Source: Branchiostoma lanceolatum
Taxonomy: Eukaryota > Chordata > Leptocardii > Amphioxiformes > Branchiostomatidae
Assembly: GCF_035083965.1 (NCBI RefSeq)
Contig: NC_089739.1
Span: 9,722,001 to 9,786,000, forward strand
Reading direction: 5' to 3'
Length of the DNA: 64,000 bases
Shown here: piece after piece, positions 45,691 to 58,438 of the stretch
How positions within the stretch are numbered: the first letter of the stretch is position 1
Layout: each line of letters opens with the position of its first letter
Program-made: the position numbers and the translations under genes
The notes under the pieces: model-generated
What the model saw: the letters and a program-made list of their open reading frames with translations, nothing else
What the model was told of the DNA's origin: nothing
Database searches by the model: none

Positions 45691-48600
45691 ATGGCTGCCG
45701 CAGACCAAAAACGCCACGACAGCGCAGTTCGTCCTCGTTCCTACCAAGACGAGAGCTACCAGCACGGGTTTCTTGGAGCTGTGGGTGACCTACAGAAGGC
45801 TGAGGTACTGCAGGATGTCGTCCTTGAAGTCGAGGGCTGCCAATTTCCCTGCCATCGGCTTGTTCTGTCCGCGGCCAGCCACTACTTCAGGGCCATGTTT
45901 ACAAGCGGCATGGCGGAAAGTCGTCAGAATACGGTTGTTTTGCAGGTAGGTTGGTCGTTACGTTATGGTTGGGCCATTGCATTCAACTCTGATAAATGAT
46001 ACAAATAACCTGCAGAAACGGGGGAATCCGAAGAGTGGGATGGTCTTTAAATATATCATACAGTGGATGGTTCACCATTTAATACGTTTCTAGATGTCCC
46101 CCTAGCCTGACCCTTTTTCTAACTCAACCCTACATGAAGGCTTAGTCTAACCGTAAACTAAACTCTTCTTCACAGGTTTCCTCTTTAGCATTCCAGGTCC
46201 GGGCGACTACCTAGACGAACCCTAGCTAACGAAATTTCGCTGCAAATAGATTTGTAGGAACTTTTATATAAGAATTATAGACCAGTGGCTGTAGCCTGGC
46301 GGCTGTGGGTGGTCTTCTGTACACCGCCGGCTGCTTTGTTGTTTGGAATGCAGCCACAAAGCCCCAAGCGGCCACAAAAACTATATCCGTGACCGGACGT
46401 CTCAAACGGGCGTTAGGTCCGTCCCATCAGCTAATTAGCAGCCGCGACCGAGGGACGTCTGAAACGCCCGTCCCAAACGGCGTCCGCATTATAGCCGTCA
46501 CAAACAGCGTCCGGCCGTCCAGAACGACATTACATCTGCACCCACTCAGACCGTTCAAACCGTCTCTGACGGGGTTTCAAGCGGCCCATCCAAGGCCACA
46601 TATATGTACAAGATGTGCCAGCGGTTTCTCATTTTCAAGGCCTCTTCTGAGAATCTCCTCCTGGACTACCAACCTACCAAGGCCGATTGAAACCACGGTC
46701 AGAATTCGAAACGTCAGATTTAGAGGCAACCCAGGGGAACGTTCCTGATGTCTGTTGATGTGTTTGGCTGTCAAATCAACTCGTTTGCACGGTCTTTCGA
46801 GAATTTCAGCCCTTTTTACTCAATCAAACAGTCTTAAAAGGAGTGGAGCGGTCAATCAGCCAACCAGAAGACCGCCAGCAGTGGAGAGATTTCATTGAGA
46901 GCCATGCTGCCCCGACGGCTGACTAAGCTATGGGAGAGAGTCGAGTCGAGTCGAAACAGTCTTACGACACAGATAAACAAATATGCATGTTGTTTAATGT
47001 ATGTGATGTGTAACAGAATGCCATGGAATTTTTCTAATAGTAAAAAAATGTAAAAAGTGTCACAGTATTATAGGATAGAATCAATTAGATGATTTTGATG
47101 TAAACATTATTGTTATTCTTCTGTAGGGTTTGGATGCATGCGTATTTGGGGAGATCCTGAGTTACATCTACTCTGGAACCCTCCATGTGTCCCTGGACAA
47201 AGTGCAGCCCCTGTACCAGGCAGCCGACCTCCTCCAACTGGACTATGTGAGAGACACCTGCAGCAGCTACATGGCAATGAACGTGCATCGCTCCACCTGT
47301 GTGGACCTGTACAAGTTTGCTGATGTCTTCTCTATGGACAGTGTTCGAAACCAATGTCTAAAATGTATCTATCGGCACTTCTCCAAGGTTGGTCTCTATA
47401 TTCTGTGTATTCTGTCAGTTTTGGAAAGTGTTTGAATTGTCATCATCATCATCATCATCATCATCTGTCCTCCTCTTACGAGGTGCAGCAAGTGAAGTTT
47501 GTTCTCCAGAACTTCTTGTCCTTCATTGCAGAAAGGAGTTCCTGTCCTTCCAAATTAGTTTCAGTTTCTATGAGTTTCTTGAGTGTTGTGATTGAATTGT
47601 AGATGGTATTAAGTGGGTTTCAACAACTCTCCAGTACAGTATGTACAAATGTACTTCCTTGTCTATAGGTATAAATTATAGGAGAACCGAATGTTTCAGA
47701 TAAAGATCCACATTTCAACAGTACCACAAAAGTACATGTACTCTACACCTCTACAGGTTGCCTCCAGTGAGGAGTTCTGCAGCCTGAGTGTGAATCAGCT
47801 GACTGAGATCATCAGCCATGATGAGCTGGATGTTAAAGAGGAGACAACAGTGTGGGAGGCTGTGGTGAGATGGGTGCAGCACAGTAGGAAGGACAGGTGG
47901 GTGTTGTACATGATGTTATATAACAACAAAATGGTATTTCAGTTTTATAAAAAACTTCATTACTTTACTAGGTCATTGGAGACTATGATTATTGTTACAC
48001 AGCTAAAATTTCTTACCTGCCATATGCCTATTTGGTTAGAGAATGAAAAGTGTTCAGAAGGTCTAGTTTTGAATTGAAAATGCATACATGCTTAAAAAAG
48101 GGAAAGTTGAGATATCTCTTCACAGCCTTGTTTGAAATCTGCAGAAGATGTTATGCTGGGAAAATGATCTGAATCGTTCTAAATAATTTTGTATTCGATG
48201 GTGTAAAAAGACCACACAGTTGCAGATTCCAATGTGATTGGAAAATCATTGGAAAATGACAGAAAATGAAATTGATAACCTCTACCCTATCCTACAGACT
48301 GCATCACCTACCCAGCATCCTCCCTCACATCCGCTTCAACCTGCTGACCCCCTACAACATGGTGGCCATCTTAGATCACCCCCTGGTCAAGAAGAATCCT
48401 GGGAGATCTGCCATCAGGAACGTGGTAAAGAAGACTTCCGACCTGAAGAAGAGAGTCGGGATGGACAGACTGGAAATGGCCATGCTTTTCCCATACGAGT
48501 ATATACATGTTCCTCTTCTTTTGACTTTTGGGAGCATACCACAAATCTACATCTTGTATATTCCACAGCACTGTAACACATAGCCACACAGTGTTTTTAT

Positions 48601-49860
48601 ACCACAACTCGAACCCCAAAGAACAACATTGGGTCCTAAAACAACAAGAGCATTGACTTATTAGCAAACAACCTTCTCTTAACTTAGTCTTCTATTAAAC
48701 AATCCTAAATTATCTTCACTTCATTAAGATATCTACTCAGATCAGAGTTTCGGTATAAAACCCGGTTTTTCTAGTTTTTTCCTTAGTCACTGACGAAAGA
48801 TAGCGGATGCTGTCTGTAACGTCTGACTGTTTCAAAATCTTATCTAGTTGCTTTAGCAACTGTTGTTTGCGTATCTTATTACCCGGATGCCTAACCTTCA
48901 TCCAACGTAATTGTATTTACACTTTTGATAACAATATATTCTGTCCTCTCTAGGGACGAAGTTGAGACCGAAGGCACGGTTGAGATCATCTTCATTAACC
49001 CACAGGCAGGAAAGTACATCAATTGCAGTTATGCCATGTATGCCGAAGACGTCCGCCTGTTGGTGAGGACCATGACCGTTACAAGTGACAATAACATCTA
49101 CATCCTGGGGATAGAATCTGTGAATGATCAGTTGATCGTGTTAGAGTACAACCATGCAGGTAACGTGTGGGAACGAGCTAGTATGCCCTCAGTAAGTAGA
49201 TACTTCAATATCTGTCATCAGCTGGTTGAAGCTGATGGGATACTATATTCCCTTTCGGTGGGAAGACCGGTAAGCAATGCTAGTTTAGTTGTCCAGATGG
49301 TAAAGTACAACTGGCACATTGACCAATGGCAGGAATGTTTATTGCTGGAATTTAGTAGTACCGTTGATGACAGATCAGGGAGCGATATTTTCCCAGTGCC
49401 CTGTGGTTCGCACCTCTATTTGCTCATGAACGAAGAAATGTATCGCTACAACCCGACCCAAGACCATTGGTGCAAGCGGACCCCACCGAAACTCATTCCC
49501 AACCTCTGCACAGCCGTTTCGCTGGGAGCAGAGATCTTCTGCACAGACCAGGAGTTCACCAAGACTATGGTGTACGACACAGAGTCTGACTGCTGGCAGG
49601 TACTGCAAGGCTGGCCAAACTCAGGAGACCTGGCTGTTAACGGCGAGCCCAGTCTTTTCGTATTGGAGAACCAGCTGCATGTGTGGTTAGAACCGTATGT
49701 GATTGCCACAGATACATCAGACGACCAGCTCGTATATGTGTATAACAGGTCTGCAGATGCTTGGAAGGACTTGAAGGCCTCTTTGCCACACAAACAACAC
49801 GAGCCATGTGTTGCTATGTGCCCTGTGGCACGAATGTACCTGCCAGGCCTTAATGCATAG
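45691..49860 (+). CDS. BTB-BACK-Kelch protein, KBTBD8/KBTBD2-like, array copy 2
   Basis: Exons 45691-45945, 47127-47387, 47757-47896, 48298-48498 and 48954-49860 (stop TAG). 1764 nt, 587 aa. Exon sizes of the first four match copy 1 exactly. The BTB half is nearly the same as in the other copies (MAAADQKRHDSAVRPRSYQD; GCQFPCHRLVLSAASHYFR), with BACK in exons 3-4. The Kelch exon differs most in its first two thirds (EGTVEIIFINPQAGKYINCS) and converges again at CWQVLQGWPN and PVARMYLPGLN. Intron 1 (45946-47126) holds no recognisable gene; 46280-46600 is GC-richer. A hammerhead-like repeat lies in intron 4. Probably a Cullin-3 adaptor with its own substrate. Confidence 0.92.
48787..48850 (+). 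repeat. Dispersed repeat with hammerhead-like core (box 2 mutated)
   Basis: CTGACGA at 48790-48796, a 7-bp stem AGATAGC / GCTGTCT (one wobble) and GTAACGTC at 48816 where the family has GAAACGTC. The downstream part (AAAATCTTATCTAGTTGCTT) matches the minus-strand copy at 21210-21290. Confidence 0.45.
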
Positions 49861-51416
49861 GGTAGGACACGTAGTTTACAGTATGCCTACAGGGAAGGAA
49901 GGATTGCATATTTAAGGATATCACCCCAGTAATCAGGTTTTACTGAATGCCTTTACAATGGGATCGATGACGCAATATGTTTTGAGTAGCATTCTATATC
50001 CTTATTTTCCATACCTTAGTTACTTTAAGTTAGTTGTTAAGAAGGGACACATTGTCATGTCTAACCTGATGTCCTGTGTCTTGGGTTCAGTACTGTTGGT
50101 CACCAGAGAAGGCATCATTCGAGGGACTTGTCCAATAATAAGCTGGTTCACATTTAAACTGTGCATGCGCAAGGTCAAAGGTGAAGGCCTCTCAGTTGTT
50201 AACATTTCTTGTGTAAACCATGCTTGATAACATGAGCCATGTTCAGACGTATTCTGTTTATGTATCAGGGACCTTCAACTGTGAGATGTTACTCATAATG
50301 CATCACACTGTACATGCTACGATTAAGCCGCATTTATTGTATTCTACATTTTCTGCACAAGCTTTTTATATTTGCACCATCCTTTATAGTTTTCCGTTCA
50401 GTTCCTTTGAACCCTTGCTCACCAACCAGTTGATACGAAGGGTAATGTATTTGTTGTTCACATAACTGTGTTATTTTCTGCACTTTAAAAAATTGTTTAT
50501 GAACAATAAATACTAATAGATAATGATGGAAGGAAAGAGTTGTCATTCCTTTAGGATGTTTTGTTTGTCCTACCCAGACACACAGGCATTAAGAATACCC
50601 AACCTAAGAAACAATACCAGAGAGACAACAAGAAACCTCACTGACAAATAGTTAACATCCAGATAAGTCAGTAGGAGTTCAAATCGACCAACGCAATTGC
50701 ACTCTCCCCCTATATCAGCAATTTTTCATATATTTTAAGAATGATTATTCATTTTCTGGAGACTACAAGGCATGTTTTGAAGATCCTCTAATCCGTTATG
50801 TTGAATAGTCACATTTATATGAGACGATAGTTTCAAGGGCCCAAGGAGGTATATCTAGCTTATTCCTTCATCTATAAATATAGGTATGTCTTCACCTGGA
50901 AGCGTGGACGCCCGTACGGGAATCTCAACACTATTGGGACCGACATTCCCCTTTCGAGAATTTCGCCACCTACGGTCGACTGTACGGACAGTATCGACCT
51001 TGAGTCTTGGATTTACGGCGCGCGGTTGAGACATCAATTAGAGTTAAGTATTTGTGATACATATATTTCAGGTTTGCTGTGTTAGTTTAGCGATTGCGGG
51101 ATCTTTTTATAAATATGAATTGCTATTGAATTTCTAGTTTTATTTTTGAGTTGAATGTGTGATAGTTGTGTGCCGATTTGTTGAGAACTTAAGAGAACGC
51201 CGCTAGCGACCCCCCAAAAAAACCCCGTTCCAATAAAATAGTATGGCGACCCTGTGACGTCACAATTCAAGATGGCAGCCACCCCACATGCCAACGGATC
51301 CAACAAAGGTTTTGCTACGCAAACCTGTAATTGCTAAGGGACACCATACCGCTACATATTTGGGTTATCAGGCACATTTCCCTCTGGGGGGGTACAGTCC
51401 CGTCATCATCATCAAC
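49861..51416. other. Kelch copy 2 3' UTR and region upstream of copy 3
   Basis: The first 650 bases share blocks with the region after copy 3 (58560-59040), for example GTCCAATAA.AAG..GGTTCA and the polyadenylation site. The last 70 bases before 51417 share CATACCGCTACATATTTGGG with the region before copy 2. No other gene is supported. Confidence 0.6.
50505..50510 (+). terminator. Polyadenylation signal of Kelch copy 2
   Basis: AATAAA in the context TTTATGAACAATAAATACTA, almost identical to the context at 59002 after copy 3. Confidence 0.65.
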
Positions 51417-54400
51417 ATGGCTGCCGCAGTCCCAAATCGCCACGAGGGGAGACTAAAGGGATACAATAAATGGCAGTAATGCATGTAGCCCTATGGGGAA
51501 GTTAAGAAAAAGAAGGTGTCATTATCTCAGGAATCAAAACATCAGACTACAATAACTTACCCTCAAATACTAACCAGTTATGTCAACTGTCATCAGATTC
51601 ATCCCTGACAAATTCTATACGGCTATTCTCCAGATAACCCCCCCTAATCAGAGCCCTTGGATAGGCCCTACAGGCTTCAAACACCCAGTTGAAGACCATC
51701 CCACTATATCAGGGGGGTGCCAAACCTCACAAGGTAGAGAAAGACCATTTATTTCAACTAATTCAGCAAATACAGAGTCTATCCTACCACAGCCTATCCT
51801 ATATTGCCCAGATTTCACAAAAAATCCCACCAAAAAGAATTTTCAATGGTTTAAACCATGTTTTTTACTTGGAGTCTCTCATCGTGCGGTCTGGGCGCAG
51901 GCGCAATCCCTTTAGTCTCCCCTATTAGAGAAATCAATTTCAGAATTGACAGCTGTCAATCATATCACACAATGCGGGGTAGGGTTGTGAGTTAGAATCC
52001 TGAGTATCAAAGACCTCAGACCAAAAACAGTCCCCTGGGAGTTGATGACCTAACAGGTGTCAGGGCTGCTCTCCTAAGTTAGGCTAGGAATGACCAAGTT
52101 ACCCATTATAGGTGGAAAATTGTCAGAAACAGGTAAATAAAGTTAGAATTTGGTCACCCCAGTACAGGGGGGACTTTTTTCCCTATAGTAGGCACCTGAA
52201 TTTCCTTTTGAGGTACAACAAAAGTCAATACAGGGGCCCTGACAGGCCTAAAAGCAAGACAAGTGTGTAGAAACCATCACAAAAAGCAGCTATAAACAAG
52301 GCATAGAGTATAGAAAAAGAGTTTGACAAGGTCAAAACACAATATTCACCTGGTATGAGACCCCCCTCACCATTAGGGACCCCCCCCCCCTTTGAATTCA
52401 CCTTTAGAATACTCAAATCCCATCCTTTGTACACATAGCCTAGCTGCAGCCAGGCACTGATTGGAGGCGGGGTTAAAAACTCAGAAAAATGGCTAAAAAT
52501 AACAAAAATGGGATAATTTATTAATAAAAATGAGCCAAATAAGGTCTGACCATTGCTTAGGTAACAGGTCTAAGGCTAAAACCCCATGAAATGGACCAAA
52601 ATGGTCTGCCTCTATCCTATGTGAATTTCCTATAGGGGAGACTAAAGGGATACAATAAATGGCAGTAATGCATGTAGCCCTATGGGGAAGTTAAGAAAAA
52701 GAAGGTGTCATTATCTCAGGAATCAAAACATCAGACTACAATAACTTACCCTCAAATACTAACCAGTTATGTCAACTGTCATCAGATTCATCCCTGACAA
52801 ATTCTATACGGCTATTCTCCAGATAACCCCCCCTAATCAGAGCCCTTGGATAGGCCCTACAGGCTTCAAACACCCAGTTGAAGACCATCCCACTATATCA
52901 GGGGGGTGCCAAACCTCACAAGGTAGAGAAAGACCATTTATTTCAACTAATTCAGCAAATACAGAGTCTATCCTACCACAGCCTATCCTATATTGCCCAG
53001 ATTTCACAAAAAATCCCACCAAAAAGAATTTTCAATGGTTTAAACCATGTTTTTTACTTGGAGTCTCTCATCGTGCGGTCTGGGCGCAGGCGCAATCCCT
53101 TTAGTCTCCCCACGACAGCGCAGTTCGTCCACGTTCCTACCAAGACGAGAGCTATCAGCACGGGTTTCTCGGAGCTTTGAGTGACCTAAATAAGGCTGGG
53201 GTACTGCAGGATGTCGTCCTTGAAGTCGAGGGCCGCCAGTTTCCCTGCCATCGGCTTGTTCTGTCCGCGGCCAGCCCCTACTTCAGGGCCATGTTTACAA
53301 GTGACATGGCGGAATGTCGGCAGAAGACGGTTGTTTTGCAGGTAGGGTAAGGATAACCTATAGGTTTTGTTGAACTTGGGAAAGTTAAACAGGCAGCATA
53401 GGTGATTAGTTGTGAACAAAAAGAACAACAAATTGACCCCCCCCCCCACCCACACACAAGAAGTTTTGCCCCCTTAATATCCAAGCAGATCTAACGGAGG
53501 CAAAGACTGTATCCAACTGGCAAAAGAGTTTTTTTTATAAACCACCCTTGGGTGCTATAAAACTCCTTTCGCCTGTTGGATACAGTCTTTGCCACCAAAA
53601 TACAGAAGAGTTTCAGCTTGAGTTTTGGGGGTCGACGCCCTCCTGACAATATTTTTCGACGGAGGCACGGCATGCACCCGGGGAAAATTCTAAAATCTTG
53701 AACCGCGAAACGCTTAATTTCCTGAATTTTGAGGAGAAAACTTTGCTAGTAGAGTGGAAAATAGAAGTGTTTCAGCTTAAAATTTTGTGGGGGGCGCCCT
53801 ACCGACATATTTTCGCCGGAGCCGTGTGCTCCCTTGAGAAAAATTCTGAAATCTTGACCCACTGGAATGCTTTTTCCTGCGTAACGAGGAATTACTCAAT
53901 AACACTTAACGTTGAATTCAGGATGACAAATAACGCTTAACGAGGAATTAAAACGACCAGTAACGCTTCACGAGTAATATACCGATAACGCTTAACGGTA
54001 AATTCAAGGCGGCCGGTAACGATTAACGGTGAATTAAAATCGCTCGTAACGCTTCACGAAAAAGGGCATGCAGACCCTCATTCTAGTATGCTGGCTTCAC
54101 GGGGCTCTTGAGTCTTACAGCTTTTGTCTTCGATCAAACAGTGTTAGGGCAATGATAGCCATGATGCATATTGAATGTAGGTTGCGTTGAACATAATGGT
54201 TGCAAATTTTACTTCTTTGGGGTTTTGCGGAAAAGACGGGCTAGGCAAGGCAGGGTTGGCTACCTCAGCAGGCTACCATACCTATTCATGCATTTATGTA
54301 TGTGCTTTAATACATTGGGTTTGTGTTTGTATGTGCACATGTTTGTTTGTGAATGGTTGTGTGTGTTTTCAATCTCAATATAGGAATGGTTAGAATGGTT

Positions 54401-57400
54401 ATTGAATTAGTAGGTGATTTTGAACGTCGTTGTTAGTGTTATTTATATTCTGCAGGGTTTGGATGCAGACATGGTCGGTGAAATCCTGAGTTACGTGTAT
54501 TCAGGAACCCTCCATGTGTCCCTGGACAAAGTGCAGCCCCTGTACCAGGCAGCTGACCTACTCCAACTGGACTATGTGAGAGACACCTGCAGCAGCTACA
54601 TGGCCATGAATGTTCAGCGATCCACCTGTGTGGACCTGTACAAGTTTGCTGATGTCTTTTCTATGGACGTTGTCCGGAACCAATGTCTGCAGTGTATCTA
54701 TAGGCACTTTGCTAAGGTTGATTTCTTCTTTAATGTGTTAATTCAAAGTAACAGACTACAATTCATGGATGATGTCTTCTGAACACAACGAATTTGATGA
54801 AACGAATGATAAAATCAATCTATCAGAATATTTCCTTGACAATGACTGCAATTTTCTGTTAGATCTGGAAGCTTTTACAAATAGCATACTGTCTTCGCTA
54901 TAACTATAAGCATACTCATTTCTTTGTCAAACCAAGGAGGTTTTATGTGCTTAAAACTAAGTCAGACACATTTTAACAGTGCCACACATGTACAATTCCA
55001 TGTACTCCACAGCTTGCCTCGACCGAGGAGTTCTGCAGCCTGAGTGTGAATCAGCTGACTGAGATCATCAGCCACGATGAGCTGGATGTTAAAGAGGAGA
55101 CAGCAGTGTGGGAGGCTGTGGTCAAATGGGTGCAGCACTGCAGGGAGGACAGGTGGGTGTTATATAGATAATTGATCGGCGTGTCAAAATTTCCGTATAT
55201 AATGCCAGTCCCACCAACCAAGGGATTTCTAGTCTCTCCAAAGTAGCGGGTCTGGCATTATATACAGACATTGAGCCCAAACCCTAGCCTCCACCAGGCC
55301 TTCCTACGGGAGTAAGGGATTGAAAAATCATAAATGATCAATTTCATAAATGATCAATGTAAACTTCCAATGTAATCAGTAACCCCCATCATGTACCCTA
55401 CAGACTGCACCACCTACCCAGCATCCTCCCTCATATCCGCTTCAACCTGCTGACCTCAGACGACACGGCAGCCATCTTAGAACATCCACTGGTCAGGGAG
55501 GATCCTGGGAAATCTGCCATCAGGAACGTGGTAAAGGAGACTTCCAACATGAAGAAGAGAGTCAGGATGGACACTCTGGAAATGGCCATGCTTATCCCAT
55601 ACAAGTAAATGCGTGTTCTTCCTTTGACTCTCAGATTGGTGTTGTGAGGATAACACCAATCTACATATTGTATATTCCATAGCAGTGTAGTACATAGTCA
55701 CACAGTGTCATTATTGTGAATATGTTACTATTAGATGACCCTAATCCCGACATATTTTTCTTTTCTCTAAGGGCACCAGTTTCTGAATGGGATATGGATA
55801 CAAGGTATGTTGTTATTTTGCCTTCTCCCCAAAAGAAACGACACAGAACGATTTAGTTCTTCTGTACATCCAGGGCTGAGACTAGTTCCGCTTTAGCCAG
55901 TTAAGGCAGCAGAACACAGTATTAATGGGCGACCCCCGTCACCAATAGTAGTTCGGGTACAAAGTAGTGCGTCACATTGCTTGAAAAGGCCGTCGTTTTT
56001 CTTCCCAGCACGTTAGCGAGGCAGAAACTGTGGTGAATGGCAAAGGAATACGTCAGTTTTGAGACTGTACGAGTTTGATTACGATGTTTGTTCGGTTGGG
56101 TTGGATTCGCGCCTGAATATTGTTAGCGCCCGACTACTGTGAGTCGGCTGCAATACGGTGACCACCGCTGGGGGTCATATCAAAGTCGCTTATAAAAAAA
56201 GAACGAGCCGGCAACTTTAACCTCGTTTTGCACATATTTTGCAGATTGAACCTTGAAGTCAAACATATTCAAATCTTCACTTGAAAGTTCATCTGTGTTG
56301 GTAGAAGTCATTCTGAATGGAGTTTAAACTGTAAATGCCAACACAATAAATTGGACTTACCCAAATTTTCGACTGATCAGCTCCAGTCTTTGTCAAGGAG
56401 TGAGCAATCCACTGCTTCTGTGACGTCACGTTATGCAGATGAGACACGTGACTCGGAGAGCAGTGGATCATAGGTTGCAGAAAGTCTATGGCGCCCTCCG
56501 TCTCTGTTGAGGGATGTCTGAAGGACTTAGACGCATTTTCACATCACATGGTATAAAGACCTGTTTTAAGCCAACTAAAACACTTAGAAATGCCCTAGTA
56601 GCGCCTAAGGATAAAACACCTAGGGAGGACAAGTGCGGAGTTGTGTACTTCATTCCTTGTCAAGGTCAAAACATTAGAGGCCAGTGCAAAGAAACGTACA
56701 TTGGAGAGACTGAACGCTCACTGAAAACCCGTTTCAACGAACACAAGCGTCCGAGCACAACCTCTTCTGAAGTTTCTAAACACATACACTTAGAGTCGCC
56801 TGGACATTCGGTTTCATTGGACAAGGTTAAGATCCTGGACACAGAATCAGAATTTTTTGCAAGAGGGATTAAGGAGTCCATCTACATCCGTGCATTACAA
56901 CCATCCCTCAACAGAGACGGAGGGCGCCATAGACTTTCTGCAACCTATGATCCACTGATCTCCGAGTCACGTGTCTCATCTGCATAACGTGACGTCACAG
57001 AAGCAGTGGATTGCTCACTCCTTGACAAAGACTGGAGCTGATCAGTCGAAAATTTGGGTAAGTCCAATTTATTGTGTTGGCATTTACAGTTTAAACTCCA
57101 TTCAGGATATTCAAATCTGGCATCCTAATTGTGCACCTTTCTATAAATTTCCAAGCGTCGAAGCTTCTCACTTTGGGATCCTTAACTATGTAAATCCCTA
57201 TAGGGGCAATACTATTTCCTGCAACCTTAAGGTGTAAAAGTATTTTGTTACAATGACAGGTTGACCTGAACCAAACTTACTTGAGACTTGAAATGCCACC
57301 ATGTGCTCAGAGTGGTAGATCATTGGAAAACAAAGTTTCCTAGCAATGTTACCGGTCTGTAACTGCTCAGCTACCTTCATCCTGGTAGAATGGCCCACTA

Positions 57401-58438
57401 AAACTTCTACATCACAACATGGCAAAGAATGGTTGGTCAGTATGGCATATTTTCCACCATGTGAACAACGTTTTTGACTTGCGCAAACATTCTGAAGTGA
57501 TTTTCTGTACAATTGACATTATATTCTTCCTTTGCAGCACCAATGATATCCTTTTCATGAACCCTCGGACAGGGAAGTACATCAGAAGCAGTATTCCTGA
57601 AGAATTGAATGTCCTTGCACTAACCGTTACCAGCGACAACAACATTTACATCTTAGCAAATGAACGCCTAGATAACTACAAGGTTTTTGAGTACAGCCAG
57701 GCGGGTGATGTGTGGGAGCGTGCTCATATGTCTTCAGTAGCTAGAGATGAAAAACTTTACCTGGGGGATACCAAGATCCTTGTTGAAGTTGATCGGATTT
57801 TGTACTTCCTTACCGTGAAAACGAGAATTGGCAATCGGTTGAAATTGATCCAGGGCAATCGGTTGGTCCAGGTCAGAAAGTACAACTGGCATATTGACCA
57901 ATGGCAGGAGTGTTCACAGCTACCTCTTGACAGTACATATCGTGAATTCACGATCGCGTCCTGTGGTCTGCACCTCTATTTTATCACGAACACAGAAATG
58001 CATCACTATGACCCAAGCCAGGACCGTTGGTGCAAGCTCACCCCACCGGAACTCATTCCTGAAGTCTGCACAGCCGTTGCCATGGGAACAGAGATCTTCT
58101 GCACAGACAGATGCTTCACAAAGACGATGGTGTACGACACAGAGTCCGACTGCTGGCAGGTACTGCCTGGCTGGCCGCACCAAGAAGACCATCTTGCTGG
58201 CGACCCCCCCCCCAGTCTTTTCGTACTGGAGAACCAGCTGCACATACATGTATTCACGTATGTAGATCAGGATAAAAAAGCCAAAGGTACGGCCGCAGAT
58301 CACATATTCGTGTTTGTCTATGACAAGTCTGCAAATGTTTGGAAAGAGTTAAAGGTCACCCTGCCATACCAGCCATATATGTCACATCCTCCGCTGTGTC
58401 CTGTGGCACGAATGTACCTGCCAAGTCTTAATGCATAG
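51417..58438 (+). CDS. BTB-BACK-Kelch gene, array copy 3, first exon split by a young element
   Basis: Exon 1 is 51417-51445 plus 53116-53341, interrupted by the element at 51446-53111 and its target duplication. The two pieces sum to 255 nt, exactly the size of exon 1 in the other copies, and there is no other break. Further exons: 54456-54716, 55013-55152, 55404-55604, a possible microexon 55772-55804, and 57538-58438 (stop TAG). Without the element this is 585 aa (596 with the microexon). Domains are as in copy 1: BTB, BACK, Kelch ending PVARMYLPSLN. As it stands, translation from the shared start runs into stops in the element, so this allele is probably null or must start elsewhere. The rest is well kept, so the damage is recent. 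A Penelope fragment lies in the last intron. Confidence 0.8.
51446..53111. mobile_element. 1.67-kb non-coding element with two identical 477-bp arms, inserted in Kelch copy 3 exon 1
   Basis: Arms at 51446-51922 and 52635-53111 are in direct orientation, the same length, with no indel between them (constant offset of 1189), and no substitution that I noticed. Each arm starts GGGGAGACTAAAGGGAT and ends with the exact complement ATCCCTTTAGTCTCCCC. The unique middle (51923-52634, 712 bp) has no coding potential. The host word ACGA (or CACGA) stands at both sides (51442-51445 and 53112-53115) as target duplication. The arms lack the TG..CA ends of LTRs, and no tRNA primer site follows the left arm. 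Identical 111-codon frames in the arms look fortuitous. Confidence 0.85.
55772..55804 (+). other. Possible 33-nt microexon of Kelch copy 3
   Basis: After TTTTCTCTAAG, 33 bases keep the phase-2 frame and encode about APVSEWDMDTR before a GTATGT donor. A length of 33 allows inclusion or skipping. I did not find an equivalent in copies 1, 2 or 4. Confidence 0.45.
56312..57105. mobile_element. Penelope-like element fragment with about 205-bp inverted flanks
   Basis: 56312-56516 is the reverse complement of 56902-57105 with a few differences; both hold CTGGAGCTGATCAGTC (or its complement) and GGATTGCTCACTCCTTGAC. Between them is the end of a GIY-YIG coding frame. Penelope-like elements are often 5'-truncated and flanked by tandem or inverted copies of their own ends, which fits. 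Intron of Kelch copy 3. Confidence 0.75.
56514..56987 (+). pseudogene. GIY-YIG endonuclease end of a Penelope-like retroelement (truncated)
   Basis: 157 codons matching the C-terminal endonuclease of Penelope-like elements: GVVYFIPCQGQ (GIY part), YIGETERSLKTRFNEHKR (YIG part with the catalytic Arg) and a downstream KESIYIRALQPSLNRDGG with the expected Glu. The reverse transcriptase region that should precede it is missing, so this copy cannot move on its own. The last codons run into the right inverted flank. Confidence 0.85.

Noticed and set aside
46280-46770. 147-codon frame in Kelch copy 2 intron 1
   Set aside because: GC-richer non-coding stretch; no domain similarity and the intron splice sites around it are consistent without it.
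51580-53104. Identical 111-codon frames in the two arms of the young element
   Set aside because: Identity follows from the arms being recent duplicates. The peptide has no domain features and does not extend into the middle.
51446-53111. Classification of the young element as an ordinary LTR retrotransposon
   Set aside because: No TG..CA arm ends, no primer-binding site, no coding interior, and each arm has its own 17-bp inverted ends. Not fully excluded.
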